DNA of 64,000 bases, taken from Euonymus europaeus. Its lineage: Eukaryota > Streptophyta > Magnoliopsida > Celastrales > Celastraceae. Below the pieces are notes generated by a model. That model saw only the letters and a program-made list of their open reading frames with translations. It ran no database searches and was not told the origin of the DNA. Made by a program: the position numbers and the translations under genes. The stretch is taken from NCBI GenBank assembly GCA_963580455.1, contig OY756968.1, positions 19,313,996 to 19,377,995 on the forward strand, written 5' to 3'. This document shows, piece after piece, positions 1 to 11,400 of this stretch (position 1 is the stretch's first letter; every line of letters starts with the position of its first letter).

Positions 1-666
1 TCTTAAGGTGAGCCAAGGCTTGAGTGGCCAACAACATTTGGGGCATGAACATTTTGACAGGAAGTCGAATCTCCTTCTTAAGTCCACCCAGAAAACAGCT
101 GAGCTTATGGGTCGCTGTCCACTCAGAAATGCGAAACATTAAATCCTTAAATTGAATGATATACTCATCCACTGTACTAGTCTGCCGGAGCCTCATAAGA
201 TCTTCCAAGGGATCCTTGAAGATGCTTGGTCTGAATCGTGTGCGTAAGGTAGTGAGAAATTCCTAACACGAAGGAACAGGGGTGGAATCCTGGAATTCGC
301 GAGCCCAAGTAGCGGCTTTTCCTTCCATATGGTACGAAATAATAAGCACCTTCTGAGTGCCAAGAGTCTGATAATACAAGAAGTATTGATTCGCACGTTG
401 AATCCAGACTGTTGGATCTCCCCCATAAAATTTTGAAAAATCAAAGCGAGGGTTGCAGTTCTGCTAGGCCAAAGGTTCACCTTGAACTCCCTTTGCTCAA
501 GAATCGGAGGCGGAGGAGGAGGAGGATCGGGCGCTGTTGGAGGAAAACAGTCGGTGAGAGCTTGGAGTTCCAACTATTGGGCATCTAAACGGGCTGAAAT
601 AGTCAAGAGAACTTCCAGCAACTGAGAATGAGAGTCTGGGTCGGCAGTAGAATGCGTATTAACCAT
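1..666 (-). pseudogene. gypsy gag fragment, broken
   Basis: Translation starts at the ATG at 666-664, shortly after the primer-binding site, and meets an in-frame TAG at about 576-574. Similarity to a retrotransposon gag domain (capsid-like, with a tryptophan followed by an Arg-Ala-Asn-Gln-Tyr-Phe stretch) continues to base 1 but changes frame near 470. A proline run lies at about 505-535. The normal role would be to form the virus-like particle. Stop plus frameshift make this copy non-functional. It is cut by the window edge. Confidence 0.6.
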
Positions 667-693
667 TGGAACATCGTTCCTCCGATACCAATT

Positions 694-972
694 TGTTATA
701 CAACTGATCTAATAAGAGAGTAAATGCGGGACAAACACCAACCTGAAGACAAGATATTTGTATATATAATACCCAGTCAACAAGTACAATGATAAGTTAC
801 AAATTATCACAAAAGCAAGATAGAAACCAAAGCTGGGCCTGTTCGTGAAGGCAAGTCTCCAAAGATACATCCAAAATACCAAATCCAAGATGATAACCCT
901 AACAACCACAACACCCAGACTAAGAAAATAAGACATAAGAATAAAGAAAACGACGTTGAAAGACATATAACA
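694..972 (-). repeat. 5' LTR of the left-edge gypsy element
   Basis: 279 bp bounded by the inverted termini TGTTATA and TATAACA, next to a tRNA-Met type primer-binding site. Its partner is not in the window, so the outer boundary at 972 rests only on the terminal inverted repeat. Confidence 0.6.
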
Positions 973-1374
973 TAAACAACCACAAAAATTGGTTGCTAGA
1001 CAAACTGAATAAGTGAGGTCAAGATCTGAAGATAATTGAGAATGTCATCAATGTAACAGAGATTGAATTTTGGGGATAAATTATGGAAATTGTTATCAAC
1101 AATTCAACAAATTCTTTGTGGTTCGGAAAGATCGAGAACTTGCAGATGAAAGAAGATGGTGATCCCCCTGTCGATCTAGACTTTCACTCGTATGTGGTGT
1201 AAGAATGTTGATGAATTGATACCAGAGGTAGAAGAAACATATTTTTGTTTTTTCAATTGATTTTTTTAAAGGAATATTGACATGAAAATATTTTTTAATT
1301 TACCTTTGTTTAATTTAATTATGTGTCAATGTCAGCTTGTATCTCTGGTGACAATGTTTTGAGGGTATAAAATA
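973..1374. other. Short AT-rich spacer between two elements
   Basis: I see no coding region or structured repeat here. The 9 bp at 1366-1374 are the left target duplication of the Mutator-like element that follows. Confidence 0.5.
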
Positions 1375-1887
1375 GGGTTTTTTTGAAAAATAATCATTTT
1401 TAATCATCAAATGATAACTTTAATCTCACCTTTTTTAAAATTGCATAACTAACCCTTTTAACCTATGAAATGTCCTACTTGCCCTCAAGCACCATTTCCC
1501 CCCAAAATCAATTACCAAATAAAAAAAACTTAAAAAATAACAAAATTATGTCAAAACCTTCTTCACGCCTCATAGTGGCTCCTCATTTTTCATTTCCTTC
1601 TTCTGCAACTCACTCTCTCTCTCTCTCTCTAAGAAAGAGGAAGAATAAGAAGAAGAAGGAAGAGGAAAAAGATTGTGTGCTCTCCGTCTCTCTCTCTACC
1701 GTGCTATCTCACATTCTCTCTCTCTAGTGTGCTCTCTCACTTTTTGTCTCTCTCACCATATTGAGGTACTCTCTCTCTCTCTCTCTCTTAATTTTCTCTC
1801 ATATTCTTGTATTTGGTGTCCCTTCCATATGGATTGACACATGAAATAAAAGTTTTGAACTTTTAGTAGGAACTAGATTCTATTCTT
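1375..1887. repeat. Left terminal inverted repeat of the MULE
   Basis: About 513 bp that match 4584-5070 in reverse complement. They include a CT-rich block, a short conserved stretch around 1820-1850 and a (CT)n run near 1768-1788. The arms are similar but not identical, with several indels in the simple-sequence parts. Confidence 0.8.
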
Positions 1888-2019
1888 AGATCCAAGTAAT
1901 GCAAACATAATTTTGCTTGATTATCCATTGAAATTAGTTTGTGGGTTTAGTTTTGTAAACATACATGGAGTTATTGAGAATTTTATTTTTTTTAGTTCCT
2001 AAGACATGCATGTTTTTTC

Positions 2020-3200
2020 ATTGGTTGAGAACTGGTTGTTATTTAGGTTGAGAATATAGTAATTGTGAGGTTGAGAATCGAGCTGTTTGTTAGTAGTTGA
2101 GAACTGAATTTTATTCCATTGGTTGAGAACTGTTTGTTTTTACTTGGTTGAGAACTGCATTTTTGATTAGTTGAGAACTGTCTGTTTTGATTGGTTGAGA
2201 ACTGACAATTTTGCCTTGATTGAGAAATGCATGTTTTTGATTGGTTGAGAAGTGACTGTTTAGACGTGGTTGAGAAATGACTATTTAGATTGGTTGAAAA
2301 CTGAATGTTTAGTTGTGGTTGAGAACTGCCTGGTTTTTTATTGGTTGAGAACTGATTGTTTAGATGTGGTTGAGAATTGTTTGTTTTGATTGGTTGAGAA
2401 CTGAGTGTTTTGACTTAATTGAGAAATGTCTGTTTTGATTGGTTGAGAATGGAGTGTATTGACTTGGTTGAGAAATGACTACTTTGATTATGTTGAGAAA
2501 TGCATGTTTTGAGTAGTTGAGAACAATTTATTTTCAATTGGTTGAGCAATACATGTTTTGATTGGTTGAGTACTTTATGTTTTGCCTAGGTTGAGAATTT
2601 CCTTTTTAGACTTGGTTGAGAATTGACTGTTTTGATTGGTTGAGAACTGCACGTGTTGAGTGGTTGAGAACTGCCTCTTTTGATTGGTTGAGAACTATAT
2701 GTTTAGACGTGGTTGAGAACTGACTCTTTAGATTGGTTGAGAACTGAATGTTTAGATGTGGTTGAGAACTGTCTGTTTTTGTCGGTTGAGAACTGATTGT
2801 TTAGTTGTGGTTGAGAACTCACTATTTTGACTTTGTTGAGAACTGCATATTTTCACTTGGTTGATAACTGCCTATTTAGACTTGGTTGAGAAATGCTTGT
2901 TTTCATTGGTTAAAAACTGTTTGTTTTCATTGGTTGAGGACTGTATGTTTTGACATGGTTGAGAACTGTCTATTTTGACTTGGTTGAGAACTGTCTATTT
3001 TCACTTGATTGAGAACTGTCTATTTTGAATTGGTTGAAAACTGACTGTTTAGACTTGGTTGAGAACTGTCTGTGTTGGGGGAGTGGTTGAGAATTGATTG
3101 AGTGTTTTTTCTTAGTTGAGAATTCATGTGAGCAATATATCTAGGTTGAGAAATGTATTATAATAGGTTGAGAATTGTTTGACGTTTTGGTTGAGAATAG
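2020..3200. repeat. Degenerate tandem array, GGTTGAGAACTG unit, about 24-25 bp period
   Basis: Roughly 45 diverged copies follow one another. Each has a well kept core GGTTGAGAA(C/T/A)TG and a looser spacer, often TGTTTTGATT or TGTTTAGACTT. Spacing is mostly 24 or 25 bp, so reading frames drift and neither strand stays open. The conserved core with variable spacer looks more like a DNA-level repeat than a coding repeat. Array limits are approximate. Confidence 0.85.
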
Positions 3201-3237
3201 AATATCTAAACTTTTGTTATGATGTTGCATTATGCAG

Positions 3238-3580
3238 GATACCTAATGTGAGTATAATGGTACATTACTGCGGAGATTGGGAGAAATTGGACATTAATTA
3301 TATGTACAAAGGTAGAAAGAGCAAAAGTGTTATTGGACATTATAACGGGTGAGTGTGTTTTCTAACAAATTGTGAAAGTTTAAGCAACTTAGCACTTAGT
3401 ATGTAAATTTCTTACTATTGTCTTCCATATATATGCAGGTCAGATTGTGGGATGTTTTGCATAAAGTTCATCGAAATGCTTAGTTCAGATGTCTCACTTT
3501 CAGAGTTGAAGATACACAACATTCCCTTTTATAGGAAAAAAATTGCAATAGAGTGCTTTAAACAAAAATTTAGATTTTGA
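3238..3580 (+). pseudogene. Ulp1-like (peptidase C48) cysteine protease, C-terminal fragment in MULE
   Basis: Two exons read through. The first is 3238-3348, preceded by TATGCAG. The second is 3439-3580, preceded by ATATGCAG and ending in TGA. The second exon carries a Ser-Asp-Cys-Gly-Met-Phe motif, with the Cys at the position of the catalytic cysteine of Ulp1/SENP proteases (C48), which remove SUMO. The first exon reads VSIMVHYCGDW, which resembles the start of MURA-type transposases in plant MULEs, so the gene may be a deletion joint between a transposase N-terminus and a Ulp1 C-terminus. The catalytic His and Asp regions are absent, so activity is not expected. Plant MULEs that carry Ulp1-like genes (Kaonashi type) are known. 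Confidence 0.65.
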
Positions 3581-3714
3581 TAGCTTGTATATTATTGTTC
3601 ATTTTATTTTATCTTTATGATGGATATTTAGGGAAAAAATTTTAAGTTCTTTTGATGCAATGTTTTGGTTTTGCTGTTATACATTCAGCTGTTATGGATA
3701 TGTGAGAACTATTT

Positions 3715-4310
3715 CTTTAAGTTCATTTGACAGGTTGAAAGCTGTTATGAAACAGGTTGAGAACTGTTGAAAACAGATTGAAAATATAACCAACAGGTTG
3801 AGAAAAATTATAGAGCAAGTTAAGAATATAACAAACAGGTTAACAATAGTTATGGTTTTAACTTGGTTGAGAATATAACCAATAAATTGAGAACAATTGA
3901 GAACAACTATTTAACAGGTTGAGAACAGTTGACAACAAGTTGAGAATTTAACCAAATGGTTGAGAAAAGTTATTGAACAGATTGAGAATATAACAAACAT
4001 CTTAACAATTGTTATGATTTTAACTTGGTTGAGAATATAACCAACAGGTTGAGAACAATGTTAATCAGGTTGAGAACAACTATTGAGCATGTTGAGAATG
4101 TAACTAACAAGTTAACAATTGTTATGGTTTTAACTTGGATGATAATATAACCAACAAGTTTAGAACAGTTGAAAACAGGTTGAGAACAACTATTGAGCAA
4201 GTTGAGAATTTAACCAAAATGTTGAGAACAGTTACTGGACAGGTTGAGAATAGTTGAATACGGGTTCAGAATATAACCAAGAGGTTAAGAAAAGTTACTG
4301 AACAAGTTTC
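3715..4310. repeat. Second GGTTGAGAA array with higher-order structure
   Basis: The same GGTTGAGAA core recurs, here alternating with ATATAACCAACA and ACAGTTGA spacers. A longer block containing GTTATGGTTTTAACTTGG recurs near 3850, 4010 and 4120, suggesting higher-order duplication of multi-unit blocks. It lies downstream of the Ulp1 fragment inside the MULE. Confidence 0.75.
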
Positions 4311-4503
4311 TCAAAAAAATTCAGCAGCACCTCCTAATATATCGGAGAGTGCCAACTTGTATCAAATACACAACAATCATATGAAGGCCTCAGACCATCA
4401 AACAGCAGCAAAACCACAACTCCTAGGCACGGCCTCAGGCCATCTATCGGTATGCAATAATATCATAAATGTTGCATACATATAACATGTTTCGTAGTTA
4501 AAA

Positions 4504-4569
4504 ACAAAATGAACAATAATATACAAGCTATCAAAATCTAAATTCTTGTTTAAAACACTCAATTGCAAT
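4504..4569 (-). repeat. Inverted copy of the Ulp1 fragment's 3' end
   Basis: The reverse complement of this stretch closely matches 3543-3608: the last codons and the start of the 3' flank of the Ulp1-like fragment. It abuts the inner end of the right terminal repeat. It suggests the MULE formed by an internal inversion or template switch. Confidence 0.65.
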
Positions 4570-4583
4570 TTTTTTTACTATAG

Positions 4584-5070
4584 AAGAATAGAATCTAGTT
4601 CCTATCAAAAGTTCAAAACTTTTATTTCATGTGTCAATCCATATGGAAGGGACACCAAATACAAGAATGAGAGAAAATTTAAGAGAGAGTACCTCAATAT
4701 GGTGAGAGAGACAGAAGTGAGAGAGCACGCTAGAGAGAGAACGTGAGATAGCATGGTAGAGAGAGAGAGTGATAGAGAGCACACGATCTTTTCCCTCTTC
4801 CTTCTTCTTCTTCTTTCTTCTTCCTCCACCTTAGAGAGAGAGAGTGAGTTGAGTAAAGAAAATTGCTGGAGCAGAAGGTGTGAAGGTTTCTAACCTAATT
4901 TGCTATTTTTTAAGTTTTTTTTATTTTGATAAATGATTTTGGGGGGGAAATGATGTTTGAGGGTATGTAGGACATTTCATAGGATAAAAAAGTTATTTTA
5001 GGGTTTTTAAAAAATGTGCAGTTAGAATTATAATTTGATTGTTAAAAAATATTATTTTTGAAAAAAACTC
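4584..5070. repeat. Right terminal inverted repeat of the MULE
   Basis: Reverse-complement partner of 1375-1887, ending directly at the right TATAAAATA duplication (5071-5079). Confidence 0.8.
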
Positions 5071-5079
5071 TATAAAATA

Positions 5080-5307
5080 TGATTTACGCATAATTAAAAA
5101 GTAGCTTAGAAATAAATTTGAAAAGAAAAACAATTATTCCTTCTTATCAAGGCTTCTAAAGGAAGAACAGTACGAAAAAATCCGCAGAAACGTCGGAGGC
5201 CATGCCATAGATCGGTCGACCAACCCAACAGCTCGCAAACTGCATTGGATCGCCCATTCGCTTCTGTGCGCAACTGATTCTTATCTTTGAAATTGATGTG
5301 ATGTGAG
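5080..5307 (+). promoter_or_regulatory. Remaining native 5' flank of the kelch gene
   Basis: Only about 230 bp separate the MULE's right target duplication from the kelch ATG at 5308, so the core promoter and 5' leader must lie here or inside the MULE. I see no convincing TATA box. Confidence 0.35.
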
Positions 5308-5499
5308 ATGGTGCGTGCATCGTGGAAGCCGCAGCATCAGCAACATCACCGCGGCGGTTCAGTGGCTCGATTGGTGGTTGTCGCCTGCGTGAGTCTCGTA
5401 GGATTCTCTCTTGTTGCCGATTACCTGTGGGCTTTCTCTTCGCGTCTCGGTAGTTGGAACAAGCTCCCCCCACCCATAATTTTACACCCCCCTCACAAG
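5308..5499 (+). CDS. Kelch gene exon 1 (residues 1-64, membrane anchor)
   Basis: Begins at the first ATG after the MULE and ends CACAAG before GTCCTA (donor). It is 64 codons, phase 0. A basic, His/Gln-rich start is followed by a hydrophobic stretch ([19 protein letters not shown]) typical of a type II signal anchor. The reading frame stays open past the donor to 5592, but the conserved kelch part is only reached through exon 2. The exact donor is the least certain of the set. Confidence 0.7.
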
Positions 5500-8400
5500 G
5501 TCCTACTGCATGCTATTTTCTGTTTCTTCGGTATTTCATTTAAAAATAAAGTTAATGTTTTGGTATTTTTTGCTGAAGTATTCTTCTGTTAATTGATAAC
5601 ATTGTTCATTGTTGTTGGTTTTAATTGTTAAAATTATCGGACCTTCATTTGTGTACTTAGTATGCTTGTGGTTGTATGTTTTTCTTGGGTGCCATTGGTA
5701 GCTTAATTTTTTTTTTTACTTTCACAACCTTGTGGTTAATCAATTGTTGGTGCAACATCAAGTTGTGAATAATTGGGGTATTGGTCAGTGAATTCTCGAA
5801 GTTTCTTTAGTTGGTAAGCTGTGAGGCGAAAGTATTTGACCGTGTGCCTGTGGATTGGGAGATAACTTTTGTTTATGGATGAATTAATAGAGAACTTAAT
5901 CGAACTAAAATTGACAATTCAACTTTGATTCTTCCTCTTTATTTTCTCACTTGCAGTTTTGCTCATGATTAGTTGCACACACACACACCTGAAAAAAATT
6001 GTGAGCCCCTAAAGCAATTTTTTATTTTTGTCAAATCGCTTTTGATTTTGATCTTTGTTGCTGACTCAAAGTGATCATTAGCTGAGAACACATGGAAAGC
6101 TCTGGGACATAATGATTTAAATTTTAAATTTCTTTTGTTTGGATTCTTATAAATTATTGAGCTTAGGGTTATGCAAATTTTAGCCTCTGACACCTGGATA
6201 TATTGGGTTAATCTCTTGAGCTTACTACTTCCAATTTAATCCTCCATCTCCCGGAAAAGGCAGCAAACAGAGAAATTTTTTGGCACAATCCTTCTCGATG
6301 GTTGTCAGTACAATCCACTTGCAAAATGCATTTGATGGGATGATTTGTTGAAGAAAAAAGTTATGAAATACATTTTAGATTTCTTCTCAAAGTATCCATA
6401 TTGTTTGTTCCCGTTTAATTTTTATATAGATCACCGATTCTCAACCATTATTAAACTAAAACGTTTTTTTATTGGTAGTAAAGAATAATGATTTATTTTG
6501 ACTCATTTAATGAAAATTATCAAAACAATAAGTTTTTTAAACATTCAAGTGGGTAATAATCAAAAAATTGAAAAAATTAAATTGTTAAGATCCTTTTTTG
6601 CAAGTGGATGTATACTGTCAACTGCCGAGAAGGATTGCGCTGAGTAGAACATAGTTAAAGAAAATATATAGAGCCAGTTGGCACCGTTCTTTTATGGTCT
6701 GTAATGTGTTCTGCTCCTAGTTCTCACTCCCAAGAAGTAATTTGACATAGACTGATGATGTGCTTCTGGATTTGGACTCACATTAATCTTCAGTAATTAT
6801 TTTTGAGTTCTTATTGCATATTTATTTAGGTTAGAATGTTTTAGGACAGTTTTTGATTGAGTTTTCTTATGGTCATAAGTAGCAGTATTTTAAGAATTCG
6901 CAGGGTCACCAGAAGTTTCTGATATTTCACTTATAAGTATTTATTATATGCCTTAATTATGTTATCTTCAAAGAAATTCTTAATTATGCCTTTGAATTGT
7001 CTTATGAGTCTTTGCTTATTATTCATTTTCAGTGATCTTGATGCCGGTGCAATATGTTTGAGCGGGAAGCTGTATTGTTCTGTTCTGTTGTATGGGTTGT
7101 GTCCTATTTGATTTATTATGTGTTCTTTTATCTTGGGCTTTGTTGAGTCAGTAGTGTTGTTGGGCCTTGACCTGTTTGTCTGGTCCTTTGTTTTTAGGAG
7201 TCGTGTGTTAGGGTTGAGGGAGATTTTGGTTTTAAGAAGAGAACTCTCATGCTCTCTGCTGTGGAGGCGTGACTGTACTGTATCAGTTCAGAAACTATTT
7301 TGGTAATGCCCGATTGCTTCCGTCTCATTTGATCATCACTGTGTTACGTTGGCATCAAGTGGTATCGGAGGAGTCCTAGATGGTTCGCAGTACTCGGGGT
7401 CGAGGGGGGCGCGGCCAGACTTCTCAGCAAACAGAAATTGGCGAGCTGCGCCAGATGGTGGAAGATCTGTCGAAGGTGGTGTCTTCGTTGCAGCAACGTG
7501 ACATTTCCGACACCTTCTCCGAGGGTATTCGTAATCCTTGGGCTGTTCCAGAAGGGAGTGATCCTTTAGATTCTGATGATGACCCTTTTTCTTTTGCTCC
7601 GGCCCATCGTGCTCGTCCTCTACGGGCGAGCACTCGTGATCAGTTAGAGGATCGGTTGGTTCGTGCGTTAGATCTAAATGGTGGTGGCATTCGTGTGGAA
7701 GTGTCTGATTTTTCTGGCTCTACCCATCCGGATGCTTATTTGGATTGGGAGACTAGCTTAGAGACTTACCTGGAGTGGAAACCTATGGCCGAGGTTCGCA
7801 AAGTGTTATTTGTGAAACTGAAGCTCAAAGGGGCCGCTTTGCAATGGTGGAAGCGTATCGAAGAGCAACGCTCACGTCAAGGTAAACCCAAAATAGCCAC
7901 TTGGTATCACATGAAGACGAAGCTGCGGAAACAATTTCTTCCTCCTAACTATGCTATGGAATTATACGAGCGCTATAATTCTCTGCAACAAAACACGCAG
8001 TCCGTTGAAAATTATACAGCTGAATTTATCAATCTAACTGCTCGGGTGGCCTTATCTGAGACTGAAGAACAATTAACCTCACGTTATCTTATGGGGTTGA
8101 ACTCTGCTATTTGGGATGAGATGGGAGTTGTTCATTTCAATGTTTTAAAAGGCGATCGGGGCGTACGCCCTGAGGCGCGCCGCGAGGCGAGGCGGTGGGC
8201 GGAAGCACTGAGGCTTCCGCCCTGTCTGGTGTCACAAGAGGCTTCCGCCTCTGTGTGGAGAAGCGCAAGCCTCTGTAAGCCTTTCGCCTCTGTTACAGAG
8301 GCGAAAGCGAGGAAGAAGACACAAGTCTTCTTTTTTAAAAAAAAAAAACAAAACCCAAAACGACGTCGTTTTGGGTAAACAATTCAATACCCAGCTGTCC

Positions 8401-11400
8401 CAGCAAAGTGAGCAAACCCTGCGTTCCTTCTTCGTATATCATCGTCTCTCACCCTCTCTGCTGCGTGCCGTCTCTTTGCTGCGTGCCATCTCTCCAGCTT
8501 ATCCAGCAGCAAAAACAAAAGAAGGTAGGTTATTTTACTGAAATGAATGTATCTATTTTTTTTTTCTTTCATTTCTTGCTGGACCTGGTGCCTGCTGGCT
8601 GTTGCTATGTGGTTGCATGAAATGTGGAGCAAAAGGTTTCTGTAATGTAATTGGTTATAGACTTATAGTTATTCTTTGGGTTGATTTTTTTTTTGTCAAT
8701 TCATTTCATGTTTTCGTAACCTAATTGATGCTACTGATCTGAGTAAGTGAGTATACAAGTTTTTTTGTTTGTTTACTTTATTTTGTTTTTACCCTTTTAT
8801 TGCATTAAATTTATTTTGTTTAGTTTAATGCAATTTATTTTGTTTAGTTTATACTTGTGAAACGATAGATTCATCCATTCCATTTTTCTTATTTTTCATA
8901 TTACATAATGTATAACCCTATATTCACTTCTAACCCTATACAAAGACTATAATACCCTTGGGTATTCTAACACTCCCCCTCAAGTTGGCGCATAGATATT
9001 AATCATGCCCAACTTGTTACAAATATAAGCTACTCGATTCCCTGGAAGAGCTTTAGTAAACACATCAGCTAATTGATCTCCAGTCTTGATATGTTTGACA
9101 GAAATCAATCCTCTTTGAAGCTTCTCACGAACAAAATGGCAATCAACTTCAATATGTTTTGTCCGCTCATGAAACACAGGATTCGAAGCTATATGAATGG
9201 CTGCTTGATTATCACACCATAGCCGTATAGGAGTGGAGTCTTTTATACCAATCTCGTGGAGTAAGTGATGCACCCACATGAGTTCACATGTAGAGTGAGC
9301 CATGGCTCTATATTCAGATTCCGCACTCGACCGAGCAACTACACTTTGTTTCTTACTCTTCCAAGATATCAAATTTCCTCCAACAAAGACACAGTACTCT
9401 GTTGTAGAACGCCTATCAATGGGACAACCTGCCCAATCAGCATCACAAAATCCTTCTATCCTACTATGGCCTTGATCTTTATAAACAATGCCCCGACCTG
9501 GAGCACTTTTAAGATACTTCAAAATGTGAACAACTGCATCCCAATGAGATGTTCGAGGAGAGGACATGAATTGACTAATCACACTTACTGGAAAAGCAAT
9601 GTCAGGGCGTGTTACAGTAAGATAGTTAAGTTTTCCAACAAGTCGTCTATACCGTTCAGGATCAGGAAGTAAATCGCCCTCTTCATTTGTGAGTTTTACA
9701 TTAGGTACCATGGGAGCATCACATGGTTTAGCTGCAGTCAAACCTGTTTCCCTGAGTATATCAAGAACATATTTTCTCTGTGACAGAAATATTCCTTCTT
9801 TACTACGAAATACCTCAATCCCCAAAAAATATCGAAGACCTCCAAGGTCCTTCGTCTGAAATCTGGTGTGAAGAAAGGATTTAAGAGCAGTAATACCCAC
9901 ACTATCACTTCCAGTAATCACAATATCATCCACATAGACCACCAGAAGAATGCATCCTCGCTTAGAGATGCGATAAAAAACAGAGTGATCATGAGCACTC
10001 CGCCACAGTCCGAACTCAAAGACAACCTCACTGAATCGGCCAAACCAAGCACGAGGAGATTGCTTTAGCCCATACAATGATTTGCGTAGAAAACACACCT
10101 TGCCCGACTCCCCCTGAGCAACAAACCCAGGTGGTTGCTCCATGTAGACCTCTTCTACCAAATCACCATGGAGAAAAGCATTTTTAATATCCAATTGATG
10201 TAAGGGCCAATGGTATGTAGCAGCTAAGGAGATAAATAACCGAATAGAAGCAAGTTTAGCAACCGGAGAAAAAGTCTCGGAATAATCAACGCCGTACATT
10301 TGAGCATACCCTTTAGCAACTAACCGGGCTTTGAGACGAGCAACTGAGCCATCCGGATTCACCTTAATAGTAAACACCCACTTACAACCAATAGCATGTT
10401 TACCCACGGGAAGCGAAACTAGCCGCCAGGTACCCGTCGCTTCAAGAGCAGCCATTTCATCCAACATGGCTTGCCTCCACCCAGAATGAGAAAGAGCCGC
10501 TGAAACAGACTTAGGAAGAGATATAGAGTCGAGAGAGGAAACAACAGATTGGGAGGTGAGAGATAAACTAGTATAGGACACAAACGAAGTAAGAGGATAA
10601 GTACAAGAACGCTTACCTTTTCGAAGAGCAATAGGTAAATCCGAAGGAGACGCAGGGGGAGGAGAGAAACATCATGTGGCATTATCACTCTGTAGAATAC
10701 GAATAGAGATATTATGTTGGGTTTTGATTTCAGCATAGAAAGCACAAAAAATAGAATATAATTCAGCCCGATTTTTCATTAAGTATAACCAAGTCACTCG
10801 GGAAAAATCATCAACAAAAGTAACAAAGTACCGAAATCCAGACTTAGAAACAATAGGACAAGGTCCCCAAACATCAGAATGAACTAACTCAAAGAGGGAC
10901 GCAGCCCGTTTATTGACTCGAGGAAGATAAGACACATGATGATGCTTTGCAAACTGACAAGCCTCACACTCGAACTTAGACACTGAACTTAAACTAGGAC
11001 AAAGATGCTTTAACACTGTGAAAGAGGGATGACCAAACTGACAATGCAATTGATGAGCAGAAATGCGAGTAGTAGATGCAATAGATTTTGGCACCGGTGA
11101 GAAATCACCAACAAGAACGTACAGACCATTGGATTCACGACCTCTACCAATAATCTTCTTCGTCCCAAGATCCTGAAATACACAAGAATCAGGAAAGAAG
11201 TGAACAGAACAATTCAGAGTACGAGTAATTTTACTAACCGACATCAAATTAAAAGGAAAATGAGGTAAGCAGAGAACAGATGCCAGAGATAGAGAAGGAG
11301 TAGGAGTAGCAGTGCTACTACCAAGAACTGGAACAGTAGAGCCATCTGCAAGTGTGACACTAGGAAACATGGGAGATGACTGGAATGAAGAAAGAATACC

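Larger units (their letters stand above)
1..972 (-). mobile_element. Ty3/gypsy retrotransposon, 5' end only (continues past left edge)
   Basis: The element runs right to left. An LTR-like block at 694-972 begins TGTTATA and ends TATAACA on the plus strand. Just inside it, at about 675-692, the minus strand reads TGGTATCGGAGG, which resembles the initiator-Met tRNA primer-binding site of plant LTR elements. A broken gag follows down to base 1. The other LTR and pol lie outside the window, so neither the target duplication nor completeness can be judged. Confidence 0.75.
1375..5070. mobile_element. Mutator-like element (MULE) with long inverted termini, repeat array and Ulp1 fragment
   Basis: The ends are long inverted repeats, at about 1375-1887 and 4584-5070, starting GGGTTTTTTTGAAAAATAAT on the left and GAGTTTTTTTCAAAAATAAT on the right (read inward). 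Both sides are flanked by the same 9 bp, TATAAAATA (1366-1374 and 5071-5079), the size typical of Mutator insertions. Inside are two blocks of GGTTGAGAA repeats, a two-exon Ulp1-like protease fragment, and a small inverted copy of that gene's 3' end at 4504-4569. No complete MURA transposase is visible, so the copy is non-autonomous. It ends 238 bp upstream of the kelch start codon and therefore forms part of that gene's promoter region. Confidence 0.85.

Noticed and set aside
2020..3200. Array as a coding repeat (8-residue units)
   Set aside because: Spacing alternates between 24 and 25 bp and stops occur on both strands, so no long frame survives.
2020..4310. GGTTGAGAA array as a CRISPR array
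   Set aside because: Units are degenerate, spacing is only 24-25 bp, there is no repeat-spacer structure, and the window is a plant nuclear genome.
4546..4829. Frames rich in Arg-Glu or Ser-Leu in the MULE right terminal repeat
   Set aside because: They come from the GA/CT simple sequence in the terminal repeat and have a mirror image at the left end.
5500..5592. Extension of kelch exon 1 to a 94-residue single-exon protein
   Set aside because: A donor at 5500 in phase with exon 2 gives a family-length protein; the extension is hydrophobic intron sequence.
8138..8378. Open frame extending chromovirus gag to a 332-residue protein
   Set aside because: The sequence after 8137 is hAT terminus, and gag clearly resumes at 14676, so the extension is read-through into the insertion.
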